Assembly: GCA_050743265.1 (NCBI GenBank)
Contig: JBOGEN010000068.1
Span: forward strand, 1-22,709
Reading direction: 5' to 3'
Origin: JBOGEN01 sp050743265
Lineage (GTDB): Bacteria > Actinomycetota > Actinomycetes > JBOGEN01
Length of the DNA stretch: 22,709 nucleotides
In this document: positions 1 to 7,916 of the stretch, piece by piece
Layout of the letters: each line of letters begins with the position of its first letter
How positions within the stretch are numbered: the stretch's first letter is position 1
Translations under genes and position numbers: made by a program
Notes under the pieces: model-generated
Databases searched by the model: none
What the model saw: only the letters and a program-made list of their open reading frames with translations
What the model was told of the DNA's origin: nothing

Positions 1-477
1 GGCCTGGCCTGCTGCGCGATCGAGATGGGCGCCGCCTTCGGCTCTCCCCGGTACGACGTGATGCGCCTGGGCGTCATCCCCTTCCCCGCCGGCCCCCGCC
101 AGGCCGACCTGGTCGTCGTCTCCGGCACGGTCACCGACAAGATGGCGCCGGCCATCCGCCGGCTCTGGGAGCAGATGCCGGACCCCAAGTACGTGATCTC
201 CATGGGATCCTGCGCCAACTGCGGCGGCCCGTACTGGGACTCCTACTCGGTCACCAAAGGCGTCGACCAAGTGGTTCCCGTGGACATCTACGTGCCCGGC
301 TGCCCACCACGTCCGGAGGCGCTGCTGCAGGGGATTCTCAAGCTGCAGCAGAAGATCGCCGGCGAGAACCTGGCCGAGCGCTATCCCGACCCGTTTCGGA
401 CGCGCCGCGAGGCGGGGGTGACCACACTGACTCGCCCGCTGGTGTCGCCCGCGCCCCGCGAGCGGGACCGCCCGTGA
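1..477 (+). CDS. nuoB: NADH-quinone oxidoreductase subunit B (NuoB), 5' end missing
   Basis: NuoB is the connecting-arm subunit of complex I that holds the N2 4Fe-4S cluster, the last electron carrier before quinone. The open frame runs in from the window edge, so only the C-terminal 158 residues are seen. All cluster ligands are visible: the adjacent cysteines at visible residues 4-5 (GLACCAIE), the cysteine of MGSCANCGG (residue 71) and that of VPGCPPRP (residue 101). Their spacing is close to that of known NuoB proteins. The stretch PAGPRQADLVVVSG is also typical. The stop overlaps the GTG start of nuoC in a GTGA, which implies translational coupling. It is the first visible gene of a nuo operon that runs to 9499; nuoA would be expected just upstream. 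The identification is secure; only the N-terminus is unknown. Confidence 0.97.
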   Translation, partial: GLACCAIEMGAAFGSPRYDVMRLGVIPFPAGPRQADLVVVSGTVTDKMAPAIRRLWEQMPDPKYVISMGSCANCGGPYWDSYSVTKGVDQVVPVDIYVPGCPPRPEALLQGILKLQQKIAGENLAERYPDPFRTRREAGVTTLTRPLVSPAPRERDRP

Positions 478-1058
478 CCGAACCGGATGACGACTGGGCG
501 GTGCAGCTGGCCGGTGCCGCCGGTGACGGCGCCGCAGTGGGCGACGCGTTCGGCGTGCCCGTGTTCGACGTGCCCGCCGAGCGGTGGCTGGCGACCCTGC
601 AGGCGGCGCGCGACTCGGGTCTGACGTTCTTCGATTGGCTGTCCGCCGTGGACGAGCTCGACGAGGGCTTCTCGGTCGTCGCCCATGTGGCGGACCTGAC
701 GCGGCACCCGGTGCTGCACCTGTTGGTGCGGAGCCGCATTCCGCGGGACACGCCGGTGCTTCCATCGGCCACCGGCGTGTATCGCGGAGCATCGTGGCAC
801 GAGCGGGAGACGCACGAGATGTTCGGCATCGACTTCCCCGGCCACCCCGGGCTCGACCCCCTGCTGCTGCCGGACGGCTTCGAAGGCCATCCAATGCGCA
901 AGGAGTTCGTGCTGGCCGCGCGGGCGGCCAAGCCGTGGCCGGGGGCGAAGGAGCCGGGCGAGTCCGACCACGCCGCGGCCGCGTCGCCGAGCCGTCGCCG
1001 TACGCGGCCGCCCGGCGTCCCCGACCCGGAGGAGTGGGGCCCGCGCCCGCCCGGCTGA
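474..1058 (+). CDS. nuoC: NADH-quinone oxidoreductase subunit C (NuoC, 30 kDa)
   Basis: NuoC is a peripheral-arm subunit of complex I that packs against NuoB and NuoD. The 194-residue product carries the 30-kDa-subunit signature around residues 109-140: ERETHEMFGIDFPGH, then DPLLLPDGFEGHPMRKEF. The GTG start is chosen because it overlaps the nuoB stop (GTGA) and gives a normal-length N-terminus. The last roughly 40 residues are a charged, Pro/Arg-rich tail that looks disordered and is not part of the conserved domain. NuoC is a stand-alone protein here, not fused to NuoD. The next gene is not nuoD, as would be usual, but a Spo0M-like gene after a 59-base gap. Confidence 0.95.
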   Translation: MTEPDDDWAVQLAGAAGDGAAVGDAFGVPVFDVPAERWLATLQAARDSGLTFFDWLSAVDELDEGFSVVAHVADLTRHPVLHLLVRSRIPRDTPVLPSATGVYRGASWHERETHEMFGIDFPGHPGLDPLLLPDGFEGHPMRKEFVLAARAAKPWPGAKEPGESDHAAAASPSRRRTRPPGVPDPEEWGPRPPG

Positions 1059-1117
1059 CCGTCGGCGTGTCGACCTCCGTATCCTCAGCCGGGCACTGAC
1101 GATCTCGGGAGGTTGCG

Positions 1118-1897
1118 ATGGGCCTCGGCAAGCTGCTCGCCGGTCTGTCCGCGGGGGGTGCGTCCGTCGACACCGCGCTCGACGACCCGCACACGCGCCC
1201 GGGGGGCACGCTGACCGGCGAGGTGCGGCTCGCCGGCGGCGACATGTCCATCGAGGTGCAGTCCGTGGGCATCGACCTGGTGGTCCGGGCCGAGGTCGAG
1301 TCGGGTGACGCCGACTGGACGACCGGCGTGCCGATCCTCCGGCAGCCGCTGCACGGGGGGCTCCGGCTGGACGCCGGGTCGCGGCACGCCCTGCGGTTCT
1401 CGCTCACCGTCCCGTGGGAGACGCCGATCACCGCGTACGGGGGCTGGCACCTGCGCGGCATGGACATCGGCGTGCGCACGGACGTCGCGATCTCGCGTGG
1501 CGTCGACAAGGACGACCTGGACCCGGTCACCGTGCACCCGCTGCCGTCGCAGGAGAGGGTGCTCGCCGCGCTGGACCGCCTCGGCTTCCGCTTCACCCAC
1601 GCCGACTGCGAGGTGGGACGGCTGCCCGGGTCCAGCCTGCCGCTGTACCAGGAGATCGAGCTCGCGCCCCCGAGCCGCTACGCCGGGCGCATCAACCAGC
1701 TCGAGGTGACCTTCCTCGCCCGTCCCGACGCGATGGACGTCGTGCTCGAGGCCGACCGCCGGGGTGGTCTGCTCACCGAGGGACGGGACGCCCTGCGGCG
1801 CGTCCGCGTGGAACACGCGGCGCTGGACGCGACCGACTGGGAGCGCGTGCTCGACGAGCAGGTCGGGCAACTCGCCGCGCGCCGCGGCTGGCTCTGA
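1118..1897 (+). CDS. Spo0M-like (sporulation-control, arrestin-fold) protein
   Basis: The product has 259 residues, almost exactly the length of Bacillus Spo0M (about 258). It shows the family pattern: an N-terminal stretch with TALDDPHTRPGGTLTGEVRL, a strand-rich half that ends near PWETPITAYGG, and a conserved middle around GMDIGVRTDVAISRGVDK that leads into the second half. No signal peptide or membrane segment is seen, so it should be cytoplasmic. Spo0M proteins have an arrestin-like fold and affect sporulation or cell shape in Bacillus; no enzymatic reaction is known. The ATG is preceded by GGGAGG about 5 bases upstream. It lies between nuoC and nuoH, where nuoD to nuoG usually stand. 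Whether it acts on complex I is unknown; the position is suggestive only. Confidence 0.82.
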   Translation: MGLGKLLAGLSAGGASVDTALDDPHTRPGGTLTGEVRLAGGDMSIEVQSVGIDLVVRAEVESGDADWTTGVPILRQPLHGGLRLDAGSRHALRFSLTVPWETPITAYGGWHLRGMDIGVRTDVAISRGVDKDDLDPVTVHPLPSQERVLAALDRLGFRFTHADCEVGRLPGSSLPLYQEIELAPPSRYAGRINQLEVTFLARPDAMDVVLEADRRGGLLTEGRDALRRVRVEHAALDATDWERVLDEQVGQLAARRGWL

Positions 1898-1901
1898 CGG
1901 A

Positions 1902-1942
1902 GGAACCCCGGGGGGCTCCACCTAGACTCGGCGCCGGGTTCC
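1902..1942 (+). other. Imperfect hairpin between the Spo0M-like gene and nuoH
   Basis: GGAACCCCGG (1902-1911) can pair with CCGGGTTCC (1934-1942) apart from one bulged C. The roughly 22-base loop contains TAGACT, which resembles an actinobacterial -10 box. The hairpin lies in the 68-base gap before the nuoH ribosome binding site. It has no T tract, so a simple terminator is unlikely. It could mark an mRNA processing site or an internal promoter for nuoH-N; both ideas are inference. Confidence 0.25.
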
Positions 1943-1965
1943 CCACCGGGAGGAGGGGGTGAGGC

Positions 1966-2946
1966 GTGGGCAGCACGGTGGCCGTCGGTGACGTGCTGGA
2001 CGTCACCCTCCGCCTCGGGCTCGTGCTCGTGGCGTTCCTGGTGCTGCCGCTCATCGTCGGCCAGATGGAGCACAAGGCCATGGCGCACATGCAGGCCCGG
2101 CTCGGGCCGATGTACGCCGGCGGGTTCCACGGCTGGGCCCAGCTCGTCGCGGACGGGGTGAAGTTCGCCCAGAAGGAGGCCGTGGTCCCGGCCGGGGCGG
2201 ACCGGACAGTGTTCCGGATCGCGCCTGCCGTGGCGCTGGTCCCGTACCTCGTCGGGTACGTGGTGATCCCGGTCGGCCCGGGCGGCCAGGTGCCGCTCGA
2301 CCTCGACGCCGGTGTGTTCTTCGTCCTCGCGGTCATGGGGGTCGGCGTCCTCGGCGCGCTGATGGCGGGCTGGTCGAGCGCGAACAAGTACTCCCTGCTC
2401 GGGGGCATGCGCACGGCGGCGCAGCTGCTCGCGTACGAGCTGCCGTTCGTGCTCGCCGCGTCCAGCGTGGCGATGGCAGCCGGCACGCTCTCGCTCGTCG
2501 GCATCCTCGAGGCCTGGGAGCCGTGGTGGCTGCTCTGGCAGCTTCCCGGCGCAGTGGTCTTCTTCGTCGCCGGCCTGGCCGAGCTGCAGCGGCCTCCGTT
2601 CGACATGCCCGTCGCGGACTCGGAGATCATCTTCGGCGCGTTCACCGAGTACACGGGCCTGCGCTTCGCCCTGTTCCTGCTCGCCGAGTACGCGGGCATC
2701 GTCCTGCTCTGCGCGCTCACCACCGTGCTGTTCCTCGGCGGATGGCACGGCCCCTGGCCCGAGGCGCTCGGCTGGCTGTGGACCCTGCTCAAGACGATGG
2801 CGCTCTCGTTCGTCGTGATCTGGCTGCGCGTCGCGTACCCGCGGCTGCGCGAGGACCAGCTGCAGCGGGTCGCCTGGCAGGGCCTCGTCCCGCTCGCCCT
2901 CGCCCAGCTGGCGCTCACCGGCGTCGTGGAGGTGGCCGTCTCATGA
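1966..2946 (+). CDS. nuoH: NADH-quinone oxidoreductase subunit H (NuoH)
   Basis: NuoH is the membrane subunit that forms the quinone chamber at the junction of the two complex I arms. The 326-residue, strongly hydrophobic product carries both family signatures: QMEHKAMAHMQARLGP followed by WAQLVADGVKFAQKE near residues 30-65, and PPFDMPVADSEIIFGAF then EYTGLRFALFLLAEY near residues 205-240. The GTG start follows a strong GGGAGGAGGGGG ribosome site. The stop overlaps the nuoI ATG (ATGA). Length and motifs are normal and nothing suggests damage. It opens the membrane-arm block nuoH-N after the Spo0M-like insertion. Confidence 0.96.
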   Translation: MGSTVAVGDVLDVTLRLGLVLVAFLVLPLIVGQMEHKAMAHMQARLGPMYAGGFHGWAQLVADGVKFAQKEAVVPAGADRTVFRIAPAVALVPYLVGYVVIPVGPGGQVPLDLDAGVFFVLAVMGVGVLGALMAGWSSANKYSLLGGMRTAAQLLAYELPFVLAASSVAMAAGTLSLVGILEAWEPWWLLWQLPGAVVFFVAGLAELQRPPFDMPVADSEIIFGAFTEYTGLRFALFLLAEYAGIVLLCALTTVLFLGGWHGPWPEALGWLWTLLKTMALSFVVIWLRVAYPRLREDQLQRVAWQGLVPLALAQLALTGVVEVAVS

Positions 2947-3596
2947 GTGACGCCCCTGACCGTCGTGCGAACGGACTCCCCGGTTCGGGCCTGGCGCGCG
3001 GGCTGGCCATCACGCTGCGGACCATGACCCGTCGCTCGGTCACCGACCAGTACCCCGACGTACGCCCGGAGCTGCCGCCGCGCAGCCGCGGGGTCATCGC
3101 GCTGTTCGAGGAGAACTGCACGGTCTGCATGCTCTGCGCGCGGGAGTGCCCGGACTGGTGCATCTACATCGACTCCCACAAGGAGGAGATGCCGCCCGCG
3201 CGGGAGGGGGGCCGCGCCCGCTCGCGCAACGTCCTCGACCGGTTCGCCATCGACTTCTCGCTGTGCATGTACTGCGGCATCTGCATCGAGGTGTGCCCGT
3301 TCGACGCGCTCTTCTGGTCGCCCGAGTTCGAGTACGCGGAAACCGACATCCGCGAGATGGTGCACGAGAAGGACCGGCTGCGGGAGTGGATGTGGACGGT
3401 CCCGCCACCGCCGGCGCACGACCGCCACGCCGAGCCCGCCAAGGAGGTCCAGACCGCCAAGCGGGCGCTGCGTCCTCCCGAGAAGCCGGACGCCGGGCCA
3501 CGGTCGGCCGGCGCGAGGCAGGACTCGGGCGCGAGGCGGGAGTCGGAGTCGGGCGAGGCGCAGGAGTCGGGCGACCCGCCGGACGGCGACGCGTGA
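2943..3596 (+). CDS. nuoI: NADH-quinone oxidoreductase subunit I (NuoI, 2x 4Fe-4S ferredoxin)
   Basis: NuoI carries clusters N6a and N6b and passes electrons toward NuoB. The product has 217 residues. Two classic CxxCxxCxxxCP motifs are seen: C59, C62, C65 and C69 (ENCTVCMLCARECP), and C108, C111, C114 and C118 (LCMYCGICIEVCP). The N-terminal block ITLRTMTRRSVTDQYPD is also typical of the family. The last 60 or so residues are a low-complexity Ser/Glu/Arg-rich tail beyond the usual end of NuoI, probably disordered. The ATG is chosen because it overlaps the nuoH stop; longer readings of this frame run into nuoH. The stop overlaps the nuoJ GTG. The fusion-free arrangement and intact ligands suggest a working subunit. 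Confidence 0.95.
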   Translation: MSDAPDRRANGLPGSGLARGLAITLRTMTRRSVTDQYPDVRPELPPRSRGVIALFEENCTVCMLCARECPDWCIYIDSHKEEMPPAREGGRARSRNVLDRFAIDFSLCMYCGICIEVCPFDALFWSPEFEYAETDIREMVHEKDRLREWMWTVPPPPAHDRHAEPAKEVQTAKRALRPPEKPDAGPRSAGARQDSGARRESESGEAQESGDPPDGDA

Positions 3597-4126
3597 ACGC
3601 CCCGGCGTACACCTCCCCGACCGGGGTCGAGGTGCTGTTCCTGCTGCTCGGGCTCGTCGCACTGGCCTCGGCGGTGCTCGTCGTCAGCACCCGGCAGCTC
3701 GTGCACGCCGCGCTCTGGCTCGTCGTCACGCTGGGCTCGCTGGCCGGTTGCTACCTGCTGCTCACGGCGGAGTTCGTCGCATGGGTGCAGGTGCTCATCT
3801 ACGTCGGTGCCGTGGTCGTGCTGCTGCTCTTCGGGCTCATGCTGACCCGGGCCCCGATCGGTCCGGCCGCCGGGCTCGACTCGGGCAACCGCCCCGCCGC
3901 CCTGCTCGTCGCCGCGGGGACGGCCGGAGTGCTGGTCACCTCGCTCGTGGACGCGTTCCGCGGGGCGTACGTCGACCTCGACACGGCGCAGGCGGGCACC
4001 GCCCGGGTGACCGGTGACAGCGTGTTCCGTACGTGGGTGCTGCCGTTCGAGGCGCTCTCCGTGCTGCTGCTGGCGGCGCTCATCGCCGCGATCGTGCTCT
4101 CCCGCGCCGACGTCGGGAGGCGGTGA
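3593..4126 (+). CDS. nuoJ: NADH-quinone oxidoreductase subunit J (NuoJ)
   Basis: NuoJ is a small integral membrane subunit of the proton-pumping arm. The 177-residue product has about five hydrophobic segments. It contains the conserved block LLLTAEFVAWVQVLIYVGAV near residues 55-75, where the family has its pi-bulge helix, followed by LLLFGLMLTR. The GTG start overlaps the nuoI stop (GTGA). The periplasmic loop between the fourth and fifth helices is the least conserved part. The stop lies 3 bases before the nuoK GTG, with GGGAGG at the gene end serving as ribosome site for nuoK. Confidence 0.94.
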   Translation: MNAPAYTSPTGVEVLFLLLGLVALASAVLVVSTRQLVHAALWLVVTLGSLAGCYLLLTAEFVAWVQVLIYVGAVVVLLLFGLMLTRAPIGPAAGLDSGNRPAALLVAAGTAGVLVTSLVDAFRGAYVDLDTAQAGTARVTGDSVFRTWVLPFEALSVLLLAALIAAIVLSRADVGRR

Positions 4127-4129
4127 GAC

Positions 4130-4540
4130 GTGCACGTCGTCTACCCGGTCGTCCTGTCGGCCCTGCTGTTCTCCATCGGTGTGTACGGCGTGCTGGCGCG
4201 GCGCAACGCGATCCTCGTGCTCATGTCGGTCGAGCTCATGCTCAACGCGGTGAACCTCAACCTCGTGGCGTTCGACGTGTGGCTGTCCGACACGTTGCAC
4301 GCCGGCCAGGTGCTGGCCCTGTTCGTCATCACGATCGCCGCCGCCGAGATCGGGCTCGGCCTGGCGATCGTCCTGCTGCTCTACCGCAACCGGGGCACGG
4401 TCGACGTGGACGCGATGCGTGACCTCGCCGACACCGATGCGCCGCCCGGCTCGGGCACCGGGCCGTCCGGCCCGGTCGGCGCCGCGGCGAGTGCGTCGGC
4501 CGACACCCCGACCGGCAGCTCGACGGGGACCGTCCGGTGA
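4130..4540 (+). CDS. nuoK: NADH-quinone oxidoreductase subunit K (NuoK) with C-terminal tail
   Basis: NuoK is a three-helix membrane subunit in the proton-transfer path. The product has 136 residues; the usual length is about 100. The family core ends near residue 90, and both key membrane glutamates are present, in SVELMLNAVNLN and in IAAAEIGLGLAIV. The extra 40 or so residues are rich in Gly, Ser, Thr, Pro and Ala and look like a flexible cytoplasmic tail. The GTG start follows GGGAGGCGGTGAGAC; the stop overlaps the nuoL GTG. The tail keeps reading frame and coupling with nuoL intact, so it is probably translated. Confidence 0.94.
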   Translation: MHVVYPVVLSALLFSIGVYGVLARRNAILVLMSVELMLNAVNLNLVAFDVWLSDTLHAGQVLALFVITIAAAEIGLGLAIVLLLYRNRGTVDVDAMRDLADTDAPPGSGTGPSGPVGAAASASADTPTGSSTGTVR

Positions 4541-6399
4541 CCGGATCGCCCGCGGACGACCTCGCCGGCCTGGCGTGGCTGATGCCGGCGCTGCCCGCCC
4601 TGGCGGCGCTGGTCGGGTTGCTCCTCGGCCGTCGGCTGCCCGGCGGACCGGCCGTCCCCGCCGTCGCGGGCACGGCGGCGGCCACGCTGTGCTCGCTGCT
4701 CGTCGCCGCCGAGGTGCTCGGCGACGACCCGACGCGCGCGCGGACGGCGACCACCACGTTCACCCCGACTGGGCTGTTCGACATCGTGCTCGGCACCCGG
4801 GTCGACGGGCTCGCGGCCGTCGTCGCCCTCATGGTGTGCGGGGTCGCCCTGTGCGTGCAGGTCTACTCGGTCACGTACATGGAGGGGGACCACCGGTACT
4901 CCTCGTACGCGGCGTTCGTGTCCCTGTTCACGGCGGCCATGCTGCTCGTCGTCCTCTCCGCCGACCTGCTCGTCCTGTACGTCGGCTGGGAGGTCATGGG
5001 CATCTGCTCGTACTTCCTCGTCGGCCACCACTGGGAGCTCGCCGAGGCGCGGTCCGCGGCGGTCAAGGCGTTCGTCGTCACCCGGATCGGCGACGTGGCC
5101 TTCCTGTTCGGCATCTTCGCGCTCGGCGTCGAGGTCGGGTCGTTCCAGGTGGCGGACGTGCTGGCGGCCGAAAGCGTCCCCACGATCGCGACGATGCTGC
5201 TGCTCGGCGGGGTGGTGGGCAAGTCGGCCCAGTTCCCGCTGCACGTGTGGCTGCCGGACGCGATGGCCGGCCCGACCCCGATCAGCGCGCTGATCCACGC
5301 CGCCACGATGGTCGCCGCCGGCGTGTACGTCGTCGCGCTCCTCTACCCGGTGTTCGAGACGACGCCGGACACCCTGGCCGTGCTCGGGGTCATCGCCGCG
5401 ATCTCGATGCTGGGAGCCGCGCTGGCGGCCCTCGCCCAGGAGGACCTCAAGCGCGTCCTCGCGTACTCGACCGTGAGCCAGCTCGCCTACATGGCGGGTG
5501 CGCTCGCCGTCGGCGGGTACGCGGCCGGGGTCTTCCACCTGCTCACCCACGGCGCGTTCAAGGCGCTGCTGTTCCTCGGTGCCGGGGTCGTCATCCACGT
5601 GGTCGGCTCGAACCTGCTGAGCGACATGGGCGGCCTGCGCCATACCCAGCCTCTGGCCTTCGGGGCGATGACCGTCGGCCTGGCTTCACTGGCCGGGATC
5701 CCGCCGTTCTCGGGCTTCTTCAGCAAGGAGGCCGTGCTCGTCGCCGCCGAGCACGCTGCCGAGGGCGGCGTGCTCGTCCCCTCCTGGGTCGGGTGGGTGG
5801 TGTTCTGCTCCGCCGTGGTCACGGTCGCGGTCACCGCGGCGTACGCGACCCGGGTCTGGCTGCGGACGTTCTTCGGCCGTGCGGTGCACGCCTCGCACGA
5901 GGGGCCGGGCTCCCTGATGGGCGGCCCGCTCTTCGTGCTCGCCTTTGCCTCGACGGTGCTCGGCGTGATCGGGCTCGTCCCGAGCTGGCTGCCGGCCTGG
6001 CTCGGGACCGGGCAGGCCCTGCTGCCGACGACCGAGACCTCCTTCGTGTCGCTCTCGGCCGTGGGCATCGGCGTGCTCGCGGTGTACGGCCTGTGGCGGC
6101 GTGACCCGCTGGCCGACCCGGCGACCGGCCTGCGGCGGCTGCGTCCGGTGCTGCTCGGCGCGTTCTGGGTGGACGAGGCCTACGACGTGACGGTCGTACG
6201 CCCCACCGGGTGGCTCGCCCGGGGGGTCCTGCGTACCGACGACGACGTGGTGGACGCGACCGTCGTGGGCGCGGGCGGCGCGGCGCGCCTGTTCGGCGGT
6301 GCCCTGCGCCTGTCCCAGAACGGCAATGTCCAGACGTACCTGACCGGCCTCCTCGCCGGGGTCGTCGCCATCTTGGTCGGGGTGGCGTTGCTGTCGTGA
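4537..6399 (+). CDS. nuoL: NADH-quinone oxidoreductase subunit L (NuoL, antiporter-like)
   Basis: NuoL is the distal antiporter-like proton-pumping subunit, with a long lateral helix at its C-terminus. The 620-residue product has the normal length. Visible key residues are E152 in YVGWEVMGICSYFLVG, K229 in VGKSAQFPLHVWLPDAM and H254 in ALIHAATMVAAGVY. The block LKRVLAYSTVSQLAYM is also typical. The GTG start overlaps the nuoK stop (GTGA) and the stop overlaps the nuoM GTG. The C-terminal part (about residues 540-620) carries the segments expected for the lateral helix and final membrane anchor. No damage is seen. Confidence 0.96.
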   Translation: MTGSPADDLAGLAWLMPALPALAALVGLLLGRRLPGGPAVPAVAGTAAATLCSLLVAAEVLGDDPTRARTATTTFTPTGLFDIVLGTRVDGLAAVVALMVCGVALCVQVYSVTYMEGDHRYSSYAAFVSLFTAAMLLVVLSADLLVLYVGWEVMGICSYFLVGHHWELAEARSAAVKAFVVTRIGDVAFLFGIFALGVEVGSFQVADVLAAESVPTIATMLLLGGVVGKSAQFPLHVWLPDAMAGPTPISALIHAATMVAAGVYVVALLYPVFETTPDTLAVLGVIAAISMLGAALAALAQEDLKRVLAYSTVSQLAYMAGALAVGGYAAGVFHLLTHGAFKALLFLGAGVVIHVVGSNLLSDMGGLRHTQPLAFGAMTVGLASLAGIPPFSGFFSKEAVLVAAEHAAEGGVLVPSWVGWVVFCSAVVTVAVTAAYATRVWLRTFFGRAVHASHEGPGSLMGGPLFVLAFASTVLGVIGLVPSWLPAWLGTGQALLPTTETSFVSLSAVGIGVLAVYGLWRRDPLADPATGLRRLRPVLLGAFWVDEAYDVTVVRPTGWLARGVLRTDDDVVDATVVGAGGAARLFGGALRLSQNGNVQTYLTGLLAGVVAILVGVALLS

Positions 6400-7916
6400 G
6401 CGTGCTGCCCGTCCTGCTCATCGTGCTGCCGCTGGCCGGAGCGCTGCTGGTGGCAGGCTGGCCGGGCCGTGCGGCGGACCGGTACGCCCCCCTTGCCGGC
6501 GCTGTCGTGTCCGGCATCACTCTCGTCGTCGCGGTCGTCGCCCTGTTCGGGTTCGACTACGCCACACCCGGGCGCGTGCAGATGGAGACCGACGCGTCCT
6601 GGGTGCCCGGGCTCGCACTGCGGCTCCACCTCGGTGTCGACGGCATCTCGCTGCCGCTGGTCGTGCTCACCGCGCTGCTCTCGTTCTGTTGCCTCCTGTA
6701 CGGGGTGCGGCACACCCCGGCGCCGGGCCGACCGCGCGCGCTGGTCGCCACGTTGCTCCTGCTCGAGGTCGGCATGCTCGGCACGTTCGTCGCGCTCGAC
6801 CTGCTGCTGTTCTTCGTGTTCTTCGAGATCGTCCTCGTTCCCATGTACGCGGTCATCGCGATCTGGGGCGGGGCCGGGCGGCGGGCTGCGGCGTACAAGT
6901 TCATCCTCTACACGCTGCTCGGGTCGGCGCTCATGCTCGTCGGCTTCCTCGTCGTGTGGGCGCAGACGGGGACGCTCGACATGGTCGAGCTGGCCGATCG
7001 TGGTGGCGAGGGCATGGGCCGCACCGTCCAGCTGGCCGCGTTCCTCGCGATCGGGGCCGGCTTCGCGGTCAAGGCACCGATGTGGCCGCTGCACACCTGG
7101 CTGCCGGACGCGCACACCGAGGCGCCCACCGTCGGGTCGGTGCTGCTCGCCGGCGTGCTTCTCAAGATGGGCACGTACGGGTTCGTGCGCATCGCGCTGC
7201 CGGTCGTCCCCGAGGGGGCGGAGCAGGCGGCGCCGTGGCTGGGCGTCCTCGCCGTCGTCGGCATCCTGTACGGGTCGCTTGCCTGCCTCGCCCAGGTCGA
7301 CCTGAAGCGGCTCATCGCGTACTCGTCCGTGGGCCACATGGGCTTCGTCCTGCTCGGCATCGCCACGCTCACCCCGGCCGGCATCAACGGCGCCCTCTTC
7401 GCCAACGTCGCGCACGGCCTCATCACCGGCCTGCTCTTCTTCCTCGTCGGCGGCATCAAGGACCGCACCGGCACCACCGACATCGCCGCACTCGGCGGCG
7501 GCCTGTACGCGCGCTCCCCGCGGCTCGGGGGGCTGCTCGCGTTCGGCGCGGTGGCCAGCCTCGGGCTGCCCGGCCTGGCGGGCTTCTGGGGGGAGATGCT
7601 CGCGATGCTCGGGGCCTTCCGGCCGGGGGAAGGGCTCGACCGCGGGCTGTTCCTCGTCCTCATGGCGGGTGCCGGGGTGGGCGCCGTGCTCACCGCGACG
7701 TACCTGCTCGTCGTCGTACGACGGGTCGCGCAGGGCGCCCCGGAGCGCATCGGTGACCCGTTGCCGGACGTCGCCCGCATCGAGTGGGCGGCCTGGGCGC
7801 CCCTGGTGGCCCTCGCGCTCGTGCTCGGGCTGTGGCCGGACGCGCTGCTCGGGCTGTCCGACCCGGCCGTGGCGAACCTGCCGGGAGTGGCCAACGCCCC
7901 AGGGGTCGGCTCGTGA
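6396..7916 (+). CDS. nuoM: NADH-quinone oxidoreductase subunit M (NuoM, antiporter-like)
   Basis: NuoM is the middle antiporter-like proton-pumping subunit. From the GTG at 6396 the product has 506 residues, normal for the family. Key residues are E144 in FFVFFEIVLVPMY, K226 in FAVKAPMWPLHTWLPDAH and K257 in AGVLLKMGTYGFVR, which line up with the known proton-path residues of this family. The block LKRLIAYSSVGHMGFVLLG follows. The start is chosen for its GTGA overlap with the nuoL stop; the frame is open further upstream but only inside nuoL. The stop overlaps the nuoN GTG in the same way. Confidence 0.96.
   Translation: MSVLPVLLIVLPLAGALLVAGWPGRAADRYAPLAGAVVSGITLVVAVVALFGFDYATPGRVQMETDASWVPGLALRLHLGVDGISLPLVVLTALLSFCCLLYGVRHTPAPGRPRALVATLLLLEVGMLGTFVALDLLLFFVFFEIVLVPMYAVIAIWGGAGRRAAAYKFILYTLLGSALMLVGFLVVWAQTGTLDMVELADRGGEGMGRTVQLAAFLAIGAGFAVKAPMWPLHTWLPDAHTEAPTVGSVLLAGVLLKMGTYGFVRIALPVVPEGAEQAAPWLGVLAVVGILYGSLACLAQVDLKRLIAYSSVGHMGFVLLGIATLTPAGINGALFANVAHGLITGLLFFLVGGIKDRTGTTDIAALGGGLYARSPRLGGLLAFGAVASLGLPGLAGFWGEMLAMLGAFRPGEGLDRGLFLVLMAGAGVGAVLTATYLLVVVRRVAQGAPERIGDPLPDVARIEWAAWAPLVALALVLGLWPDALLGLSDPAVANLPGVANAPGVGS

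Noticed and set aside
1773..3662. 629-codon open frame on the - strand across the Spo0M-like gene, nuoH and nuoI
   Set aside because: It is antisense to well-supported genes, Arg/Ser/Pro-rich and without any motif; long antisense frames are expected in GC-rich DNA.
4381..5643. 420-codon - strand frame, His/Asp/Arg-rich
   Set aside because: Shadow of nuoK and nuoL; composition mirrors the codon bias of the sense strand.
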